DNA of 64,000 nucleotides from Lagopus muta (GCF_023343835.1 NC_064437.1:56308972-56372971), one strand, 5' to 3'; positions 39,580 to 50,341 are shown, counted from the first letter of the stretch. Notes: a model not told the origin generated them from the letters alone. Numbers and translations are program-made.

Positions 39580-41196
39580 TCCAGCAGATTTTAAACACTT
39601 TATTTAATAAAAGTTAAACATACAAAACTGAAATTAACACACTTTGTATTCATAAAAATCACCTTCTCCCATTATAGGGAAAACTTCTTTCTATGCATGG
39701 ATTCTAAACTACCAGTTGTAGAGTTTAGCTTGAGTTGTGACTCAGGTAACTGATGGACATCTCCACCAATCAGTGCATCAACAATTGCTGACGTGACCTG
39801 ATCTAGGTAACAAATTACAAAATGAGCTACATTAACATAATATACAGGGAAATAACGGTCAGGGTTAATGAACAAGATGCACCCTTTAATCATTTAATGG
39901 GAGAAACAGCTGATGTACTCTTGTCCATTAACTCAGCCCTAGATTTTACAAAAATAATATCTACATTGTATACAGGGCTACCCATTAAGTTCTTTGAACA
40001 CGTTACAGATTCAGAGATGGCACCACTACCGTAAGTGGGAGACAACAGAAGAAAGGCAAATCACATGGAATACAAAAAAGCAAGAGCTTTTACACGTGGC
40101 TTCCTGAATAGAACTGAAGGGGCTCAGCAGCACTGTAAGACAGCTGAAGTTACAATGAACACTAGGGCCAGTCAGTTATTTACGGACAGAAACTTGAGAC
40201 TAACCTTCACTCACTCACAACTAAGTGGGATCTAGGCATTCATACCTGCTATGCTTTAGTACTACTGTACGAGATGGAGGCAGCCCAGACACGAGATGTT
40301 ACTGTCTGCTCAAGGTCTGTGACCATACCATCAAAACTCTAAGCTTGAAAACTGCAAGAGGGGAGGTGATGACATTTCCAAAGCATAACTGTCCAGTTCT
40401 CCCACCTCTAATCCCTGGGGCAAGGGGGCATTGCTTTAAGCACAGTTCTGTTCTTTGAAACTGAAGTCTCTTCCTATGTTGTTCTGGTTACGTTTCAATA
40501 ACTTCCTGTTAAAATTTGATGACTATTAAAGAAAAAGATCTCCTCTACTTCTAGCACAGGAAATTTAGACTGGAATTAAAGTCAGATTTATTGTTTCTAG
40601 CACATGAATAATACTTAGCGATAAAAATCACAACAGCCCTGTCCTGCCCTCATTTACAGCTGTACAAAACTATCTGCAGTGGATTTGTAAGGGAGTAATT
40701 TAGAACCTCCTTTGGAATTCCACATGACTTACATGCTATGATGTAATCTTTCTCCCAGTGCTGCAGCAGCTCTGTAACACAGAGCTTGTCACTGAGACCA
40801 GCAGACAGCACTGTGACTACAGAAATGAGGGAGGCTTTATAGGTGCCATTTTTATACCACCACTTTTCTTAAGGAAAAAAAAACTTTAGTATCCATACAA
40901 ATGGAAGAATCCGGAGATCAAACTTTCAGATAACTACTGCTTTAGCATAAAAGGTAGCAGCAGTTCATGAAAGCATTTACCCGCAGAATGTATTGTAATG
41001 CAACTACCAAAAAAAATGAAGAGGAGAGTCAAATCAATAGTTGGAAATTTAAGGCTCATATCAGCTGAAGCCAAAGTGATGGTGACAAAATGGACTACTT
41101 GCTATGTGCCAACAAATAATTTACTTTTAGAAAAATATAATGATAAAAAGATAAGTGAAAAGCCCTGCAGAGATGAAGTTCGACCTTTTTCCCCTG
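39580..41196 (-). other. SMNDC1: SMNDC1 3' UTR (end estimated)
   Basis: Non-coding DNA runs from the stop codon (complement of 41197-41199) to the AATAAA at 39599-39604, about 1.6 kb. It is A/T-rich. No coding segment was recognised. The cleavage site near 39580 is inferred from signal spacing. Confidence 0.6.
39599..39611. terminator. SMNDC1: Back-to-back poly(A) signals; end of SMNDC1
   Basis: The 13-base palindrome-like TTTATTTAATAAA holds AATAAA on the minus strand (39599-39604) and on the plus strand (39606-39611). On the minus strand it lies about 1.6 kb past the SMNDC1 stop and is the best candidate for the end of that transcript. On the plus strand it could end any transcript from the 37-38 kb region or MXI1 read-through. 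Confidence 0.6.
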
Positions 41197-41334
41197 CTAC
41201 TGAGGCATCAAATGCCTGACGTTATATTTAGAGGTATCTTGATACTGTGTCATAGGTTTGTCTGCAATTCCACATGTTCCAACTCCAACTTTGCCAGTTA
41301 CACTCTCTGGGGAAGCAAAAATACTCCGCTTTAC
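41197..41334 (-). CDS. SMNDC1: SMNDC1 last coding exon
   Basis: On the minus strand, acceptor CCATTTGCAG precedes 45 codons and TAG. The exon starts VKRSIFASPESVTGKVGVGT and ends KYNVRHLMPQ, the C-terminus of vertebrate SPF30. The exon begins on a codon boundary after Gln. This tail follows the Lys-rich helical region and is thought to contribute to spliceosome contacts in the human protein. No disruption was seen. Confidence 0.98.
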   Translation of the reverse strand, partial: VKRSIFASPESVTGKVGVGTCGIADKPMTQYQDTSKYNVRHLMPQ

Positions 41335-42055
41335 CTGCAAATGGAAGAGAAAATACAATTTCTCAGTGATGACTGACTCACTTTTAGAAACAGACAACCA
41401 TTATTATTCAAAGCGTTTCAGAATCCTCAGCTTCCTACTCTATAGGCAAGCACGCTTTCCAGAGGCTAACTCACCTCTGACATTATTAGCAGAAGGGGCA
41501 GGGCTGGAATATGCTGGATGGGATCTTTGCCCTCGCAGCCTTGGGTCGAGCCAATAATGAATACAATTCAATAGAGACCACCTTACAAGGAAGGTAAGGG
41601 CTCGTAAGGGGGAATTCAGATTTAGCACCACATCTAGCAGCTCTCTTGGCTGAGCCATGACACAAATTTAAGTAGAGCTGCAGGATGTCCTTGCTAACTT
41701 CTCTGCAGTGTGCTTCCTAGTCCACAGTAAGTACTGCCATGTGTGCAGCATCATAAACGTAAGAGGACTTTGTTGGTTTAGATAGGCCTCAGGATCTTAA
41801 CTCCAACAAACGCTGCACTGCAACTCACCGTGAACCCACTTCTTAGAGGTAAGTGCAAGTTCAGCTTCATAAGAACACCCCAAAGTCACCCAGTGCAAAA
41901 CTAGGCCTTGAAAGTACAAAATAACCAACTGCACATTTCAAATAAGTCACAGGTGAACAAACTACCTGTGAAAATACCTTCTTCCCCTCTCCCAAGTTAC
42001 TGCACAGAATTCTATGATCTTTAACTATTGACATATAGACAAAAAGCAAACAAAC
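41335..42055 (-). other. SMNDC1: SMNDC1 intron (0.7 kb)
   Basis: The donor reads CCAG|GTTTGT, a weak variant, and the acceptor reads TTTGCAG. The weak donor means read-through would extend the frame at 42056 by about 50 codons before a stop near 41867. I see no repeat or other feature inside. Confidence 0.9.
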
Positions 42056-42209
42056 CTGGCCTTTTTTGTTTTTAGAATATGCTCTGTTGTTGAACTGTTG
42101 CCATTTGACTTTCTGGTCCTCTCGTTCCTGTTCGAGTTCTTTAATTCTCTGAGCTTTTTTCAAAGCTTTTTTCTTTTTATACTCCCGTTGCTGAGCTATC
42201 ATCTCTTTT
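42056..42209 (-). CDS. SMNDC1: SMNDC1 exon: Lys/Glu-rich helical region
   Basis: This 154-bp exon begins by completing a split Lys codon. It encodes KEMIAQQREYKKKKALKKAQ, then RIKELEQEREDQKVKWQQFN and NRAYSKNKKGQ, ending on a codon boundary. The strongly charged stretch is predicted to be a long helix and probably holds nuclear localisation signals. It follows the Tudor domain in SPF30 and matches the vertebrate protein almost residue for residue. Confidence 0.98.
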
Positions 42210-43212
42210 CTGGAAGATAGGAAAAAAAAGAGATCCTGTATGTTTGTGTCTCTGTCTTTATATTTGTAGAGTATCCTGTAAGAAACTAAAACCTCTCTGA
42301 AAGGAGGGCATGCACAACAGTTATTCTTAAGTAAATACATAAAACAAAGCTTGTAAACTATGTCAAATTCTGGGAGGAAAAAATTCTTTCCATGCTGAAG
42401 TGTTACAATGCTCCTTTATGTATTTTGGGCATAATAATAATGGCCACCTGATAAAGACCATGTGAAATGCAGCAACCCATGGGACTGAAGCCAGTTTATT
42501 TCCAGAACTGGAGATACATCTTCTGGCACTTCTACGTTTCAGAAGCATCGAGCGTTTGGAAAACGTAACTAGCTTGTTTGAGAGCAAAGTCAAAACTTCT
42601 CTGAGAGACTAACCAGTATTGGGCAGGGGTGGAAGGAAAGGAGCACAAGTTATTTCATTGAAGATAAGGAATTTCACATATAAATCTATGCCAAAACCAT
42701 GCCCCTCAGAGTGACCCTGTAAGATCAAGTTCTGAAACCGTACTCCCTTTTTTTGTTCCCAAAGGCTTTCAAACCTGAAAAATGCCTTGAATACTCTTCT
42801 TTGTCAGGCACAGTAGGCTACTGAGTAAAGCCCATCTCCCCAGTGATGGGATCAACAGAGAGACACAGGCAGGAGCTTTGCAGAGATGTCAGTGTACTGA
42901 CTTGTGAGCCAGGTACCAGATCTGAGAGCAGCCTGCAGCGCACCTGGGCTGTTAGCCTACCCACATACGTATTTGTTATCTTGAGATAGCATAATCTGAG
43001 TAAAACAGTCCTGTGTTATCTTACCAGGACAGGTAACATACAATGCCAGCCACAATAATCTGCTGAACGTTGTATGCCACGTTGATTTATGATCCTTTTT
43101 AACAAATACGTGAATGTACAATAATTCTAAGATTCTACATTGGCCAATTCTCATAGCTGGGGGGAGAGGGGAAGCCAAGTAGCTTTCAGATTTAGGCCTT
43201 CATATTACTTAC
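42210..43212 (-). other. SMNDC1: SMNDC1 intron (1.0 kb)
   Basis: Donor AA|GTAAGT and acceptor ATCTTCCAG bound this intron. No repeat or conserved segment was recognised in it. Confidence 0.92.
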
Positions 43213-43374
43213 TTGGACATGGGTTTGTTGCCACTGTCCTCTTTTGCTTTTCTTCCCTCTTCCACAGGCTTGAGGTTGAACAGCGGTGTAACTTCAGCAT
43301 TCCCATATCCAGCAAAAGTGACTGCAGCTGTCCCATTCTCCTCATCTATTTCTTCAATCTCAGCTTCATAACAC
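43213..43374 (-). CDS. SMNDC1: SMNDC1 exon: core of the Tudor domain
   Basis: This 162-bp exon (minus strand, acceptor ATCTTTACAG, donor GTAAGT) completes a split Gln codon, then reads CYEAEIEEIDEENGTAAVTF, AGYGNAEVTPLFNLKPVEE and on to SGNKPMS. It carries most of the Tudor barrel. Counting from the start Met, aromatic-cage residues Tyr90, Phe108 and Tyr111 and Asn113 are present, with Trp83 in the previous exon. These bind symmetrically dimethylated arginine on Sm proteins. All cage residues known for human SPF30 are conserved. Confidence 0.98.
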
Positions 43375-44421
43375 CTGTAAAGATATCATGGCTGTAAGCA
43401 TGTGAGTAAAGGTTTAATACTCAGCCCATCAACATCTACACTGTCAGCCAGCTAATGGCATAAAGTAAAAATAATATGCAAATATCAGCCTTCACTTTCA
43501 GGGACAACACAGATCACACCAAGAGGTTGTTCTTAAGGCCAAAAGGACAAAAGTACAAAGATTAGATTCTGTTGACCTTAAGCATCAAGAAGCAATGATC
43601 TCAGCAGTTATCAAGACTAATGATTAATGCTTGGGCAGTCTAATCAGAAATCTTGATTTTGTTTCTAATTCTGGCAGGCCACAGTACTGGGGAAAGCCCC
43701 AGTAAGACACAGCATTCCAAGAGTACAGCCTTCAGGGAATTCAGTGACAAGTTTTAAAACACGGTAGCTCGTGACTAGCAAGATTTAGTCATTTTCTCTT
43801 CCACATGAAAAAGAGTTGAGAAAACCTCAGGCACTAAAAATATTTCTTCTCCAATACTTATAAAGTTTCAGAAATTAGGAAGTCAGAATAAACTGGTTTG
43901 GTTCCCAGAACTTCAAATGCTTGTGCACCAGAGAGTAAATCCAAAAGTTCCACAGCTACTTTACATAGTCAGTTATTTCATAGCCAAAAAATAACATTTT
44001 AAATTAAAAACTAATTTCCAATTATTCACACAAATTGAGATACAGAAAACACTTTTTCTTGATAGTGAAAAATTACAAACACATGAATATGATACTATGA
44101 ATCGAATAGCCTGAAACCTTTATGAAACACTGCCATAAAATCAATTAATGAAAGTCTGCCATTTATTACATTAATAAATGGTTGTTCACGAATGCTACTG
44201 TGCTTGTGTGAGGTTAGTAACAAACAGGAAATGACCCCACAGCTCTTTGCTGTATATCTGCAGTACTGATCTTTATTAAAGGGGTACCATGAGAGCTAAT
44301 TCTGTAGTTCTTTCCCAGTTTCTTTTTGCTTACTGGTTGCCCTAGGGGCAGTTCAAGCTGAATGAAAGTCTCTTACCATGAACTATTTCATGTAACGGTT
44401 AGAGAAGTTTTCTACACTTAC
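43375..44421 (-). other. SMNDC1: SMNDC1 intron (1.05 kb)
   Basis: Donor GGACA|GTAAGTG and acceptor CTTTACAG are both strong. The intron is A/T-rich with no recognised element. Confidence 0.92.
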
Positions 44422-44564
44422 TGTCCATCTTCACTCCATATTGCCATACACCTGTCCCCAACCTTCCAGGAGTGACTGGGGAGAGCAGAAGCTGAACTGT
44501 CAGAACTTGCAAGAGTTTCTGAAGGTTGCGTAGAAAGGAGATCTTTGGTCAGTTCTATGACTTC
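44422..44564 (-). CDS. SMNDC1: SMNDC1 exon: linker and start of the Tudor domain
   Basis: This 143-bp exon, after acceptor TCTTTTGCAG, reads EVIELTKDLLSTQPSETLAS, then a Ser-rich linker and HSWKVGDRCMAIWSEDG, ending with two bases of a Gln codon. SWKVGDRCMAIW opens the Tudor fold and includes cage residue Trp83. The Ser-rich linker is the most variable part of the protein between species. Confidence 0.98.
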
Positions 44565-47500
44565 CTGCAAAAGACAAAAGTAACAAAGAATAATTTTTCA
44601 AGTCCTGTTGCCGTTCATATTTTAACACTGCACACCTACAGAAGAGATGTATGGGCTTCACTGTGTCTCAGTAAAGATCCCCATACCTTCCATAAAACTT
44701 TAAGGCACCTATTATTTTTATTCAATTTCATTCTAGAGGCATAAAGATACAGCTGGACAGCCTCGAGGGAAAGGAACTAAAAGAAATAACAGTGGTGTGA
44801 CGTTCTGTGTGCGCGGCTGCACGTTTCTGTACTCTGCTGTACATAACACTCCTGTTCTGTCTAGCCAGCAGTTACCTCCATCCCTTCTGCACTGGGACTA
44901 GCTGACTATTTTATATATAGTCATCTATAAGATACACAGCTGTAATTGTAGCAGATCTAAGTAATCTAACACTTTTCAGTTTATTCAAAAATAGGGGCAT
45001 TGGCTGAACTGATGCACTCGAATCCATGGTGGAAGAGTGCAGTGCTTTCTAGGACTGACACTCAGTAAAGCCCTATCTTTTCTAAAAAGCATTCTGATGC
45101 ATATTAAAGAAATAGATTTCTTTAAGTCATTTTAGGTGTTCCTTTTTCTCCACATTCAGTGACCTCAAGATTTCAGGTCAGGCATTCCCTTACTAATCCA
45201 GCAAGTGTTAGGTTGGTTTTAGTTCATGTGCTTGTTATTTCTCCACTTCCTTTAAGCACTATTTGCTCAAACAGGAGCACACAGCCAGCCCTCTCCCCCC
45301 AACTTCCACCCCATATTATGTTCTTATTCCCCAACACTGAGACCACAGATTTTGACTAGGATTAACAAATACTTAGGAGCCAGCATCTAAAGGAACATTT
45401 GAATTTTCTATGTAAGGCAAGGAAACTCTGCAGTCACTATAACAATTTTTCACACCTTAAGAGCATCACAGCATGAAACATTGAAGTTCATCCAACTAAC
45501 AGCAAATAACTCAGTTATTGACAGGTACAGATAAACAGTAATCTGTTGTGAAGGTCAGCAGAGCCTCAATTTTCCTCACAGCTTCACAGCTCGTTTCAGC
45601 TGTGGACTTAAGACTAGCTCAGGAGAAGGTGGTGAAGAAGCTATTCTTCATTCCTCAAGAACATAAGTGATCCTAAGCAGTTCCCAAATAGCAGGTAAAC
45701 ACAACATACCCTTCTGTGCACTTTTATCCAATAGCCTACACAACCAGAATGAATGTCCTGTTTGTTGGTTGCAGCTGTTAATGTCTTAATTAATCAGCAC
45801 CTCTCTAACAGCAGCTCTGTTCTTTGTTTTAAGGACCTGCCTGTTTCTGAATTTAACAGTAATCACAATGGGTAGCAACCACAAGCACAGTGACATGCTG
45901 AAAATTACTTCTATTTAACTTTGGTCTCTATCTTCTGTAACATCATAGCTGACCCAAAACAGACTGAGGTTCAGAAAATACAGCATCAGCATAATTTTTC
46001 CTTCCAGGTGAGAAATCCCAAACTGGTAATCAACATACAGCTAACTACATTCTGAAAATCAAGAGGCATGGTTTGAAATGGGTGTCATCTCAGCATGTCA
46101 AATACATGTAAACTGAGTACCAGCATGTCAGCTACGCAAGCTAGCAGTGTGACACACAAGTGGTGAGTTGTTCTCACCATGTTTGCTGGTGGTTTGTGAT
46201 AGAACTCAAAATGGGAGCAGCTGGAAAGCAGTCCACCAGGAATTCTTCAAATCTGATGAAGCATCATTAAACACGAAGCAAAAAATAGCAAACTTTGGGT
46301 AAAAATCTTCCTGAGGTAGTTCTGTAGCAGTCCTTAAGGGAATAGCTGATTCAATGAAAGCTTTTGAACGAGAGACAACCACAGCAGCTTAGTCCAGCCA
46401 ACTGAGCTGAGCAGCAGGGCAGGCTGCCACATCTCTGGCACAGGAGTGTGACCTGCAGAGAATTCCTGTGTGAATTGGTCAGGGCTTTTCCTCACCAGCT
46501 GCTCTCTAAAAACTCAGGCAGAACTTGATATTTTAGAGTGCGACACCTGATAACATCATCTCCAACTACAGAAGGTGGTGGCTGTCATCAATTCTACTTC
46601 ATGCAAAATGCAAAGTTTGTTGCTTTACTGCATGGACAATGTCCAAAGAAGCCCTTCAGTGAAACAGAAGGCAAAGAGCAAAACATTTATAAAAATTTCT
46701 TGTAATATTTATTTTAATCCTGTTAATCAGGAATAAGCTTGGTATACAAAATGCTAAAGTGCATCTCTATTTAGAATGTAAAAGAATCTTTCAGTTTCAT
46801 GGTAAGTCTTTCTAAACAAAAGACTGAACAAAAGAAAAGCTACACAGTCAGGACACAACTCGCCAAACCCATTTTTACAATTGTTTGGTTGACATATCAA
46901 GTCTGCAAAACATTGTCTATGTCATTTGAAGGTGGAACATATGAATAGCAAACCTTTTGGGGACGAAAGTGTAAACATCTTCCCCATTCTGTGCAGAAAG
47001 CTTTTATAAAAAAGTTTGCAAGTTGTCCTTTCACATCAATGATCTCTGCATATCAAAGCCGAGGTCGTGCTGATATCATCCCATATGGGTTTTGCTGTGC
47101 ATTTTAAAAATATAAAAATATACACACGCTTTTAACAGTGTACAACAAAGGACATTAAGATGATCTATTAAGTGCCCCGTGGGCAGCAAGCCTTTGTAAT
47201 TTAAAGGAATTCTAAAGATCACTGACTTGAGGCACCGCTTGTATCTTGGTTGACGCATCATTCTTAGTGCTGCTTTTCTATGCAGAATAGTGGCTTCTCA
47301 GTTTTGTACTGGGGCTGTTTTATGCATCTTAACATTTCATCACGTTAAAGCAATCCACAACAGAAAGGAGGCAGCATCTCACACGACACTTGAACAGTAC
47401 TGCTGTTTTCTTATACAGCAACCTAACTTTATATACACAAGAATCTAAAAGCCCACTTATCTTAAAATTAGCCGGTGGTCTTTCTGGCACTGCATGGTAC

Positions 47501-47784
47501 CTTAAGCACAGAAATGGTTTTAGCTTTTTACAGGGCAGGATGCTCAAGCATTTAAAAAAACTGCAGGTGGCAGATGAAGGGCACGTCTGTCTTCCTTTGT
47601 AATTTTGTAATGTTAAGGAAACTCTATTGCTGTTCGTTCCCCCCTAAACCAACCCTTCCATAATTCCAACAAGTTATGAGAAAATGAATTAGTAAACCTA
47701 CCGACCGACGTTTCGGTTGCCACAGGGACATCTAGGAAAGGTGAAAAACCACCGAATAGCCACGGGCCGCTCCCACCCCCTCAC
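44565..47784 (-). other. SMNDC1: SMNDC1 intron (3.2 kb)
   Basis: This is the longest SMNDC1 intron, between the exon starting MSEDL and the exon starting EVIEL. The donor is CAG|GTGAGG. On the minus strand an AATAAA at 46708-46713 lies about 1.07 kb inside, so polyadenylation within the intron is possible (see findings). No transposon was recognised. Poison exons have been reported for this family of splicing genes, but I could not define one here from the sequence. Confidence 0.88.
46708..46713 (-). terminator. SMNDC1: Candidate intronic poly(A) signal in SMNDC1
   Basis: AATAAA on the minus strand, about 1.07 kb after the donor of the first coding exon. If that donor is bypassed, translation would continue from the first exon and stop near 47698, giving a protein with the 40 N-terminal residues and about 28 novel ones. 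Hexamers like this are common in A/T-rich introns. Confidence 0.25.
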
Positions 47785-47904
47785 CTGTAAGTCCTTCTTT
47801 AGCTTCAGCAAGTCCTCGTTGTCGGCATTCCCAGACAAGGCCGCCTCCACCTGCTGGAGCTGCGCCTTGTAGCTGGCCAGCTGCTTGGCCAGGTCTTCGG
47901 ACAT
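47785..47904 (-). CDS. SMNDC1: SMNDC1 first coding exon (start Met to KKDLQ)
   Basis: SMNDC1 (SPF30, survival motor neuron domain-containing 1) is a nuclear U2 snRNP-associated factor needed to bring the U4/U6.U5 tri-snRNP into the prespliceosome. Its Tudor domain binds dimethylarginine. The ATG is the complement of 47902-47904, and 40 codons run from MSEDLAKQLASYKAQLQQVE to DLLKLKKDLQ, a predicted helix, ending at donor CAG|GTGAGG. The ATG directly follows TTTCCCGCAG, which looks like a splice acceptor, so the 5' UTR is probably in a separate upstream exon. The five coding exons total 238 codons, equal to human SPF30, with every junction in phase. Confidence 0.98.
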
Positions 47905-48157
47905 CTGCGGGAAACGCACCGCTCAGACACGGACGGCGCAACGCCGGGCGAGCAGCTTCTTTACCCGCGCAGAGAACCGCTGCAGGGATGATGGCCTGCG
48001 TTGCCCGCCGCCGGCAGGCTCGGGCCGAGGCCGATCCGAGGCCCGGCCGGCACGCGGGCCTAGGCCCGGGCCCGAGCGCGGGCTGCCTCCCGGAGGGCAG
48101 GGAGAGGCCGCGGGGCGGCAAGGGAGGACCGGGAGGGACCGAGCGGCCGCTTCTTAC
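47905..48157 (-). other. SMNDC1: SMNDC1 5' UTR intron (inferred)
   Basis: A 253-bp GC-rich interval between a donor GAG|GTAAGAAG (exon side ends at 48158) and the acceptor TTTCCCGCAG just before the ATG. The intron lies inside the CpG island. If it is retained, an in-frame ATG (MRFPQ) five codons upstream could add residues. The splice is inferred from the sequence only. Confidence 0.65.
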
Positions 48158-48305
48158 CTCGGCGGGCGCTGAGGGGCCCGAGGGCCGGGCCGGGGGCGCC
48201 GCGCTGGGAGCCGTCGGACCGCCGCCGCCTGAACGCCGAAGCCGCGGGCCGGACTACGCGGGGAGACGGGAAGCGGGCGGAGCCGAGGGCCAACGCGCGT
48301 CGGAC
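48158..48305 (-). other. SMNDC1: SMNDC1 non-coding first exon (start estimated)
   Basis: The inferred 5' UTR exon ends at GCCCGCCGAG|GTAAGA. I found no ATG on the minus strand in it, which agrees with a leader allowing clean scanning. The start site is placed just downstream of the CTCGCGAGA motif at 48306-48315, but CpG-island promoters usually start at several positions. Confidence 0.55.
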
Positions 48306-48327
48306 CTCGCGAGAGCGGCCTGCAGGT

Positions 48328-48333
48328 CACGTG
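48328..48333. promoter_or_regulatory. SMNDC1: CACGTG E-box in the SMNDC1 promoter
   Basis: Canonical class B E-box within the CpG-island promoter, in the context GGTCACGTGTT, suitable for MYC/MAX, MXI1/MAX or USF. It lies about 20 bp upstream of the inferred leader. Confidence 0.6.
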
Positions 48334-48461
48334 TTTCTGAAGCGCGGCGCCGATTGGTGGAGTGTGTGCGTAGCGTAGAAGGGGGACTCCGATCGCTGCG
48401 CAACGGAGCGAGAGTGAGGGAAGTGGGAGCGCGCAGGCGCGAAGCTGGGCCTTGATCTCAG

Positions 48462-48471
48462 GCGCATGCGC
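48462..48471. promoter_or_regulatory. NRF1 palindrome
   Basis: GCGCATGCGC is a perfect match to the NRF1 consensus core. A second, imperfect site GCGCAGGCGC lies at 48431-48440. Confidence 0.7.
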
Positions 48472-49110
48472 GGGGCAGAGAGCGGCGCTGCGCTTGTTCG
48501 AATTCGAATTCTGACTCTTCAAATCACAATAATGCTTTTTTAGAAGCTCTTTCACCACATTCTATCATTTAAGCATGTGATTCCACATATAAGAAAACAA
48601 CCCAGGACTTGAAACCACCAATCTTCAACTCTTATAAATTGGAGATTCAAATTAATCATATCCTTAAAATTGACTTGTCCTTGCTTTTGGCTACAGGTAT
48701 TTTTTCGTTCTTGACAAAATGAGGTCCTTTATACTATACGGAGGAGAAAAAATATTATATAGACTTCGTGCTGTCTTAGAGATTACAGTTCTCAAAGAAC
48801 ATGTTTTATAGCTCATGGAATGGTCGGTGTTTGGAGTTACCTGTTAGCCCTATTTAAATGATATATATCCAGTTGCCAAGATTCTGTTCTGTCTGTATTT
48901 GTTAAGAGTTCAGAAGTTCACACGTGCTTGTGCCATATCTGGGCATTTCTGACTGTACTCAGCACTTTCATATTTGGGCAGCAGAACTTCCTCTCTTCGC
49001 AAATCCTCAGGTTTGCTGAGCTTTGCCCGTGCTGGAGCTTGGCTGGGAGATGTGCGGCCATCGACCAGCTGACGTACGGACGTTTCTGGGCTGCCTCTGG
49101 CGGTTGTTGT

Positions 49111-49124
49111 CCAATAGGTGGCGC
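49111..49124 (+). promoter_or_regulatory. CTCF-like motif
   Basis: CCAATAGGTGGCGC matches the 14-base CTCF core CCASYAGRKGGCRS at 13 positions (one A for S). It sits about 640 bp upstream of the SMNDC1 CpG island, in a CpG-containing patch (about 49020-49160), and could act as a boundary between the MXI1/SMNDC1 pair and the next gene. Confidence 0.5.
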
Positions 49125-49350
49125 TGCTGCTGCACGCACGGAGAGCCCCGATAACGGGAAACTTCTGTTGTCCGACCAAAATTACAGCTCTTTTGACATT
49201 ATTTTTATAATTGGAACTAATAACAACAGATATCTGAACTTATTTTAGAAGGCATCTGCATCTATCCAGTCTTTTGGCGTGTGCGTTCTCTAACGTTAAA
49301 TCCTGAAGCAGTAAAGCGTGAGACAGGAGGTGAGGGCTGAGTGCTCAGCG

Positions 49351-49665
49351 CACAATCACAGAATGGCCAGGGTTGGAAGGGACCCCAAGGATCACGAATC
49401 TGCAACCCCTTGCCACATGCAGGGCCACCAACCTCCACATTTAATGCTAAACCAGGCTGCCCAGGGCCCCATCCAACCTGGCCTTGAACACCTCTGGGGG
49501 CATCCACAACCTCTCTGGGCAGCTGTTCCAGCACCTCACCGCTTTCATAGTAAAGAACTTCCCTCTTGCATCCAATCTAAATCTTCCCTCTCTCAAAACC
49601 ATTTCTGTTTGTCCTGCTGTTAGCAGAAACATTCATACCCGAAGGCTTCATGTCCTTGTTGTTCA
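49351..49665 (-). mobile_element. CR1 LINE 3' fragment, reverse orientation
   Basis: The plus strand reads AATCACAGAATGGCCAGGGT, TGGAAGGGACCCCAAGGATC and then AGGCTGCCCAGGGCCCCATC, the reverse complement of a CR1 3' end. It continues through the CACCTCACCGCTTTCATAG block to the TCTGTTTGTCCTGCTGTTAG block. Of the copies here it is the closest to the usual CR1 3' end. It is truncated and has no intact ORF. Confidence 0.93.
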
Positions 49666-50341
49666 GCTTTATATGGACAGACTGCTGGGACCTTGTCCCT
49701 AGTAAAAATGTGGCTTTTGAAAACAAAACAGCCTTTGTCACAGAAAGTAAAATCTAAATGTAAGCCCAAATGGAGAAGCTGGAAGTTCTGATATTATCCT
49801 GGTCATAGTGCAGCATGTCCAGCTTGAAAGTTGGTGGGTGCTTCCATGGGATCAAACTGCCAAGTATTTTTTTATTTTTTCAATTACAAGCATTGCTTTG
49901 CTGAAGACATTTTTGTTTTCCTTGTAGTTGAACTGTGCTTCTGAGCAAAGCTTTTTGTGTTTGTGTGTTTGTGTGAGATTGCTGGTTATTCTGTTTTGCT
50001 TTGTTTATTTGTATAACTGTTTGTTATTGTAGGCAGAGCTATCCAGTTTGTCCACAGATGCAGTTTTGTGATATTTGCTACTGCAAGGTGTTGTTTTTGT
50101 TGCTCCTGCAAAGTTTGGGCTGAATTGTTTTTTCTGCCCTGGCTCTTTGGTTCTGACAAAACTTCAGAAAACTTCAGCAGCTTCAGCTTGCAAAACTGAA
50201 TTACAGAAAGAAGTGCTCGTGGGCTGGGCATGAGATTACAAGCCAGCAAGTTAAGAGTTTCCAGTGTCTTTTCATTCTAAATCGTGGAGTTGAAATTTCA
50301 TACAGAAATTCTTGTTTTAAGGATGGTTTGGCTCTTGTTGG

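Larger units (their letters stand above)
47760..48480 (-). promoter_or_regulatory. SMNDC1: CpG-island promoter of SMNDC1
   Basis: Very high GC and CpG density starts before the first coding exon and ends sharply near 48485. Upstream of the leader, in transcription order away from the gene, are CTCGCGAGA (48306-48314, a BANP/ZBTB33-type motif), a CACGTG E-box (48328-48333), an inverted CCAAT box (ATTGG on the plus strand, 48353-48357), and two NRF1-type sites, GCGCAGGCGC (48431-48440) and the perfect palindrome GCGCATGCGC (48462-48471). There is no TATA box. This is the standard make-up of a housekeeping promoter. I see no second gene starting in the other direction. Confidence 0.85.

Noticed and set aside
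41867..42340. 157-codon minus-strand ORF
   Set aside because: It is the real SMNDC1 exon at 42056-42209 extended into both flanking introns. Only the exon is supported by splice sites and homology.
47988..48455. 155-codon plus-strand ORF across the SMNDC1 CpG island
   Set aside because: CpG islands lack stop codons because they are GC-rich. The Arg/Gly/Ala-rich translation is typical of that, and the strand is antisense to the SMNDC1 leader.
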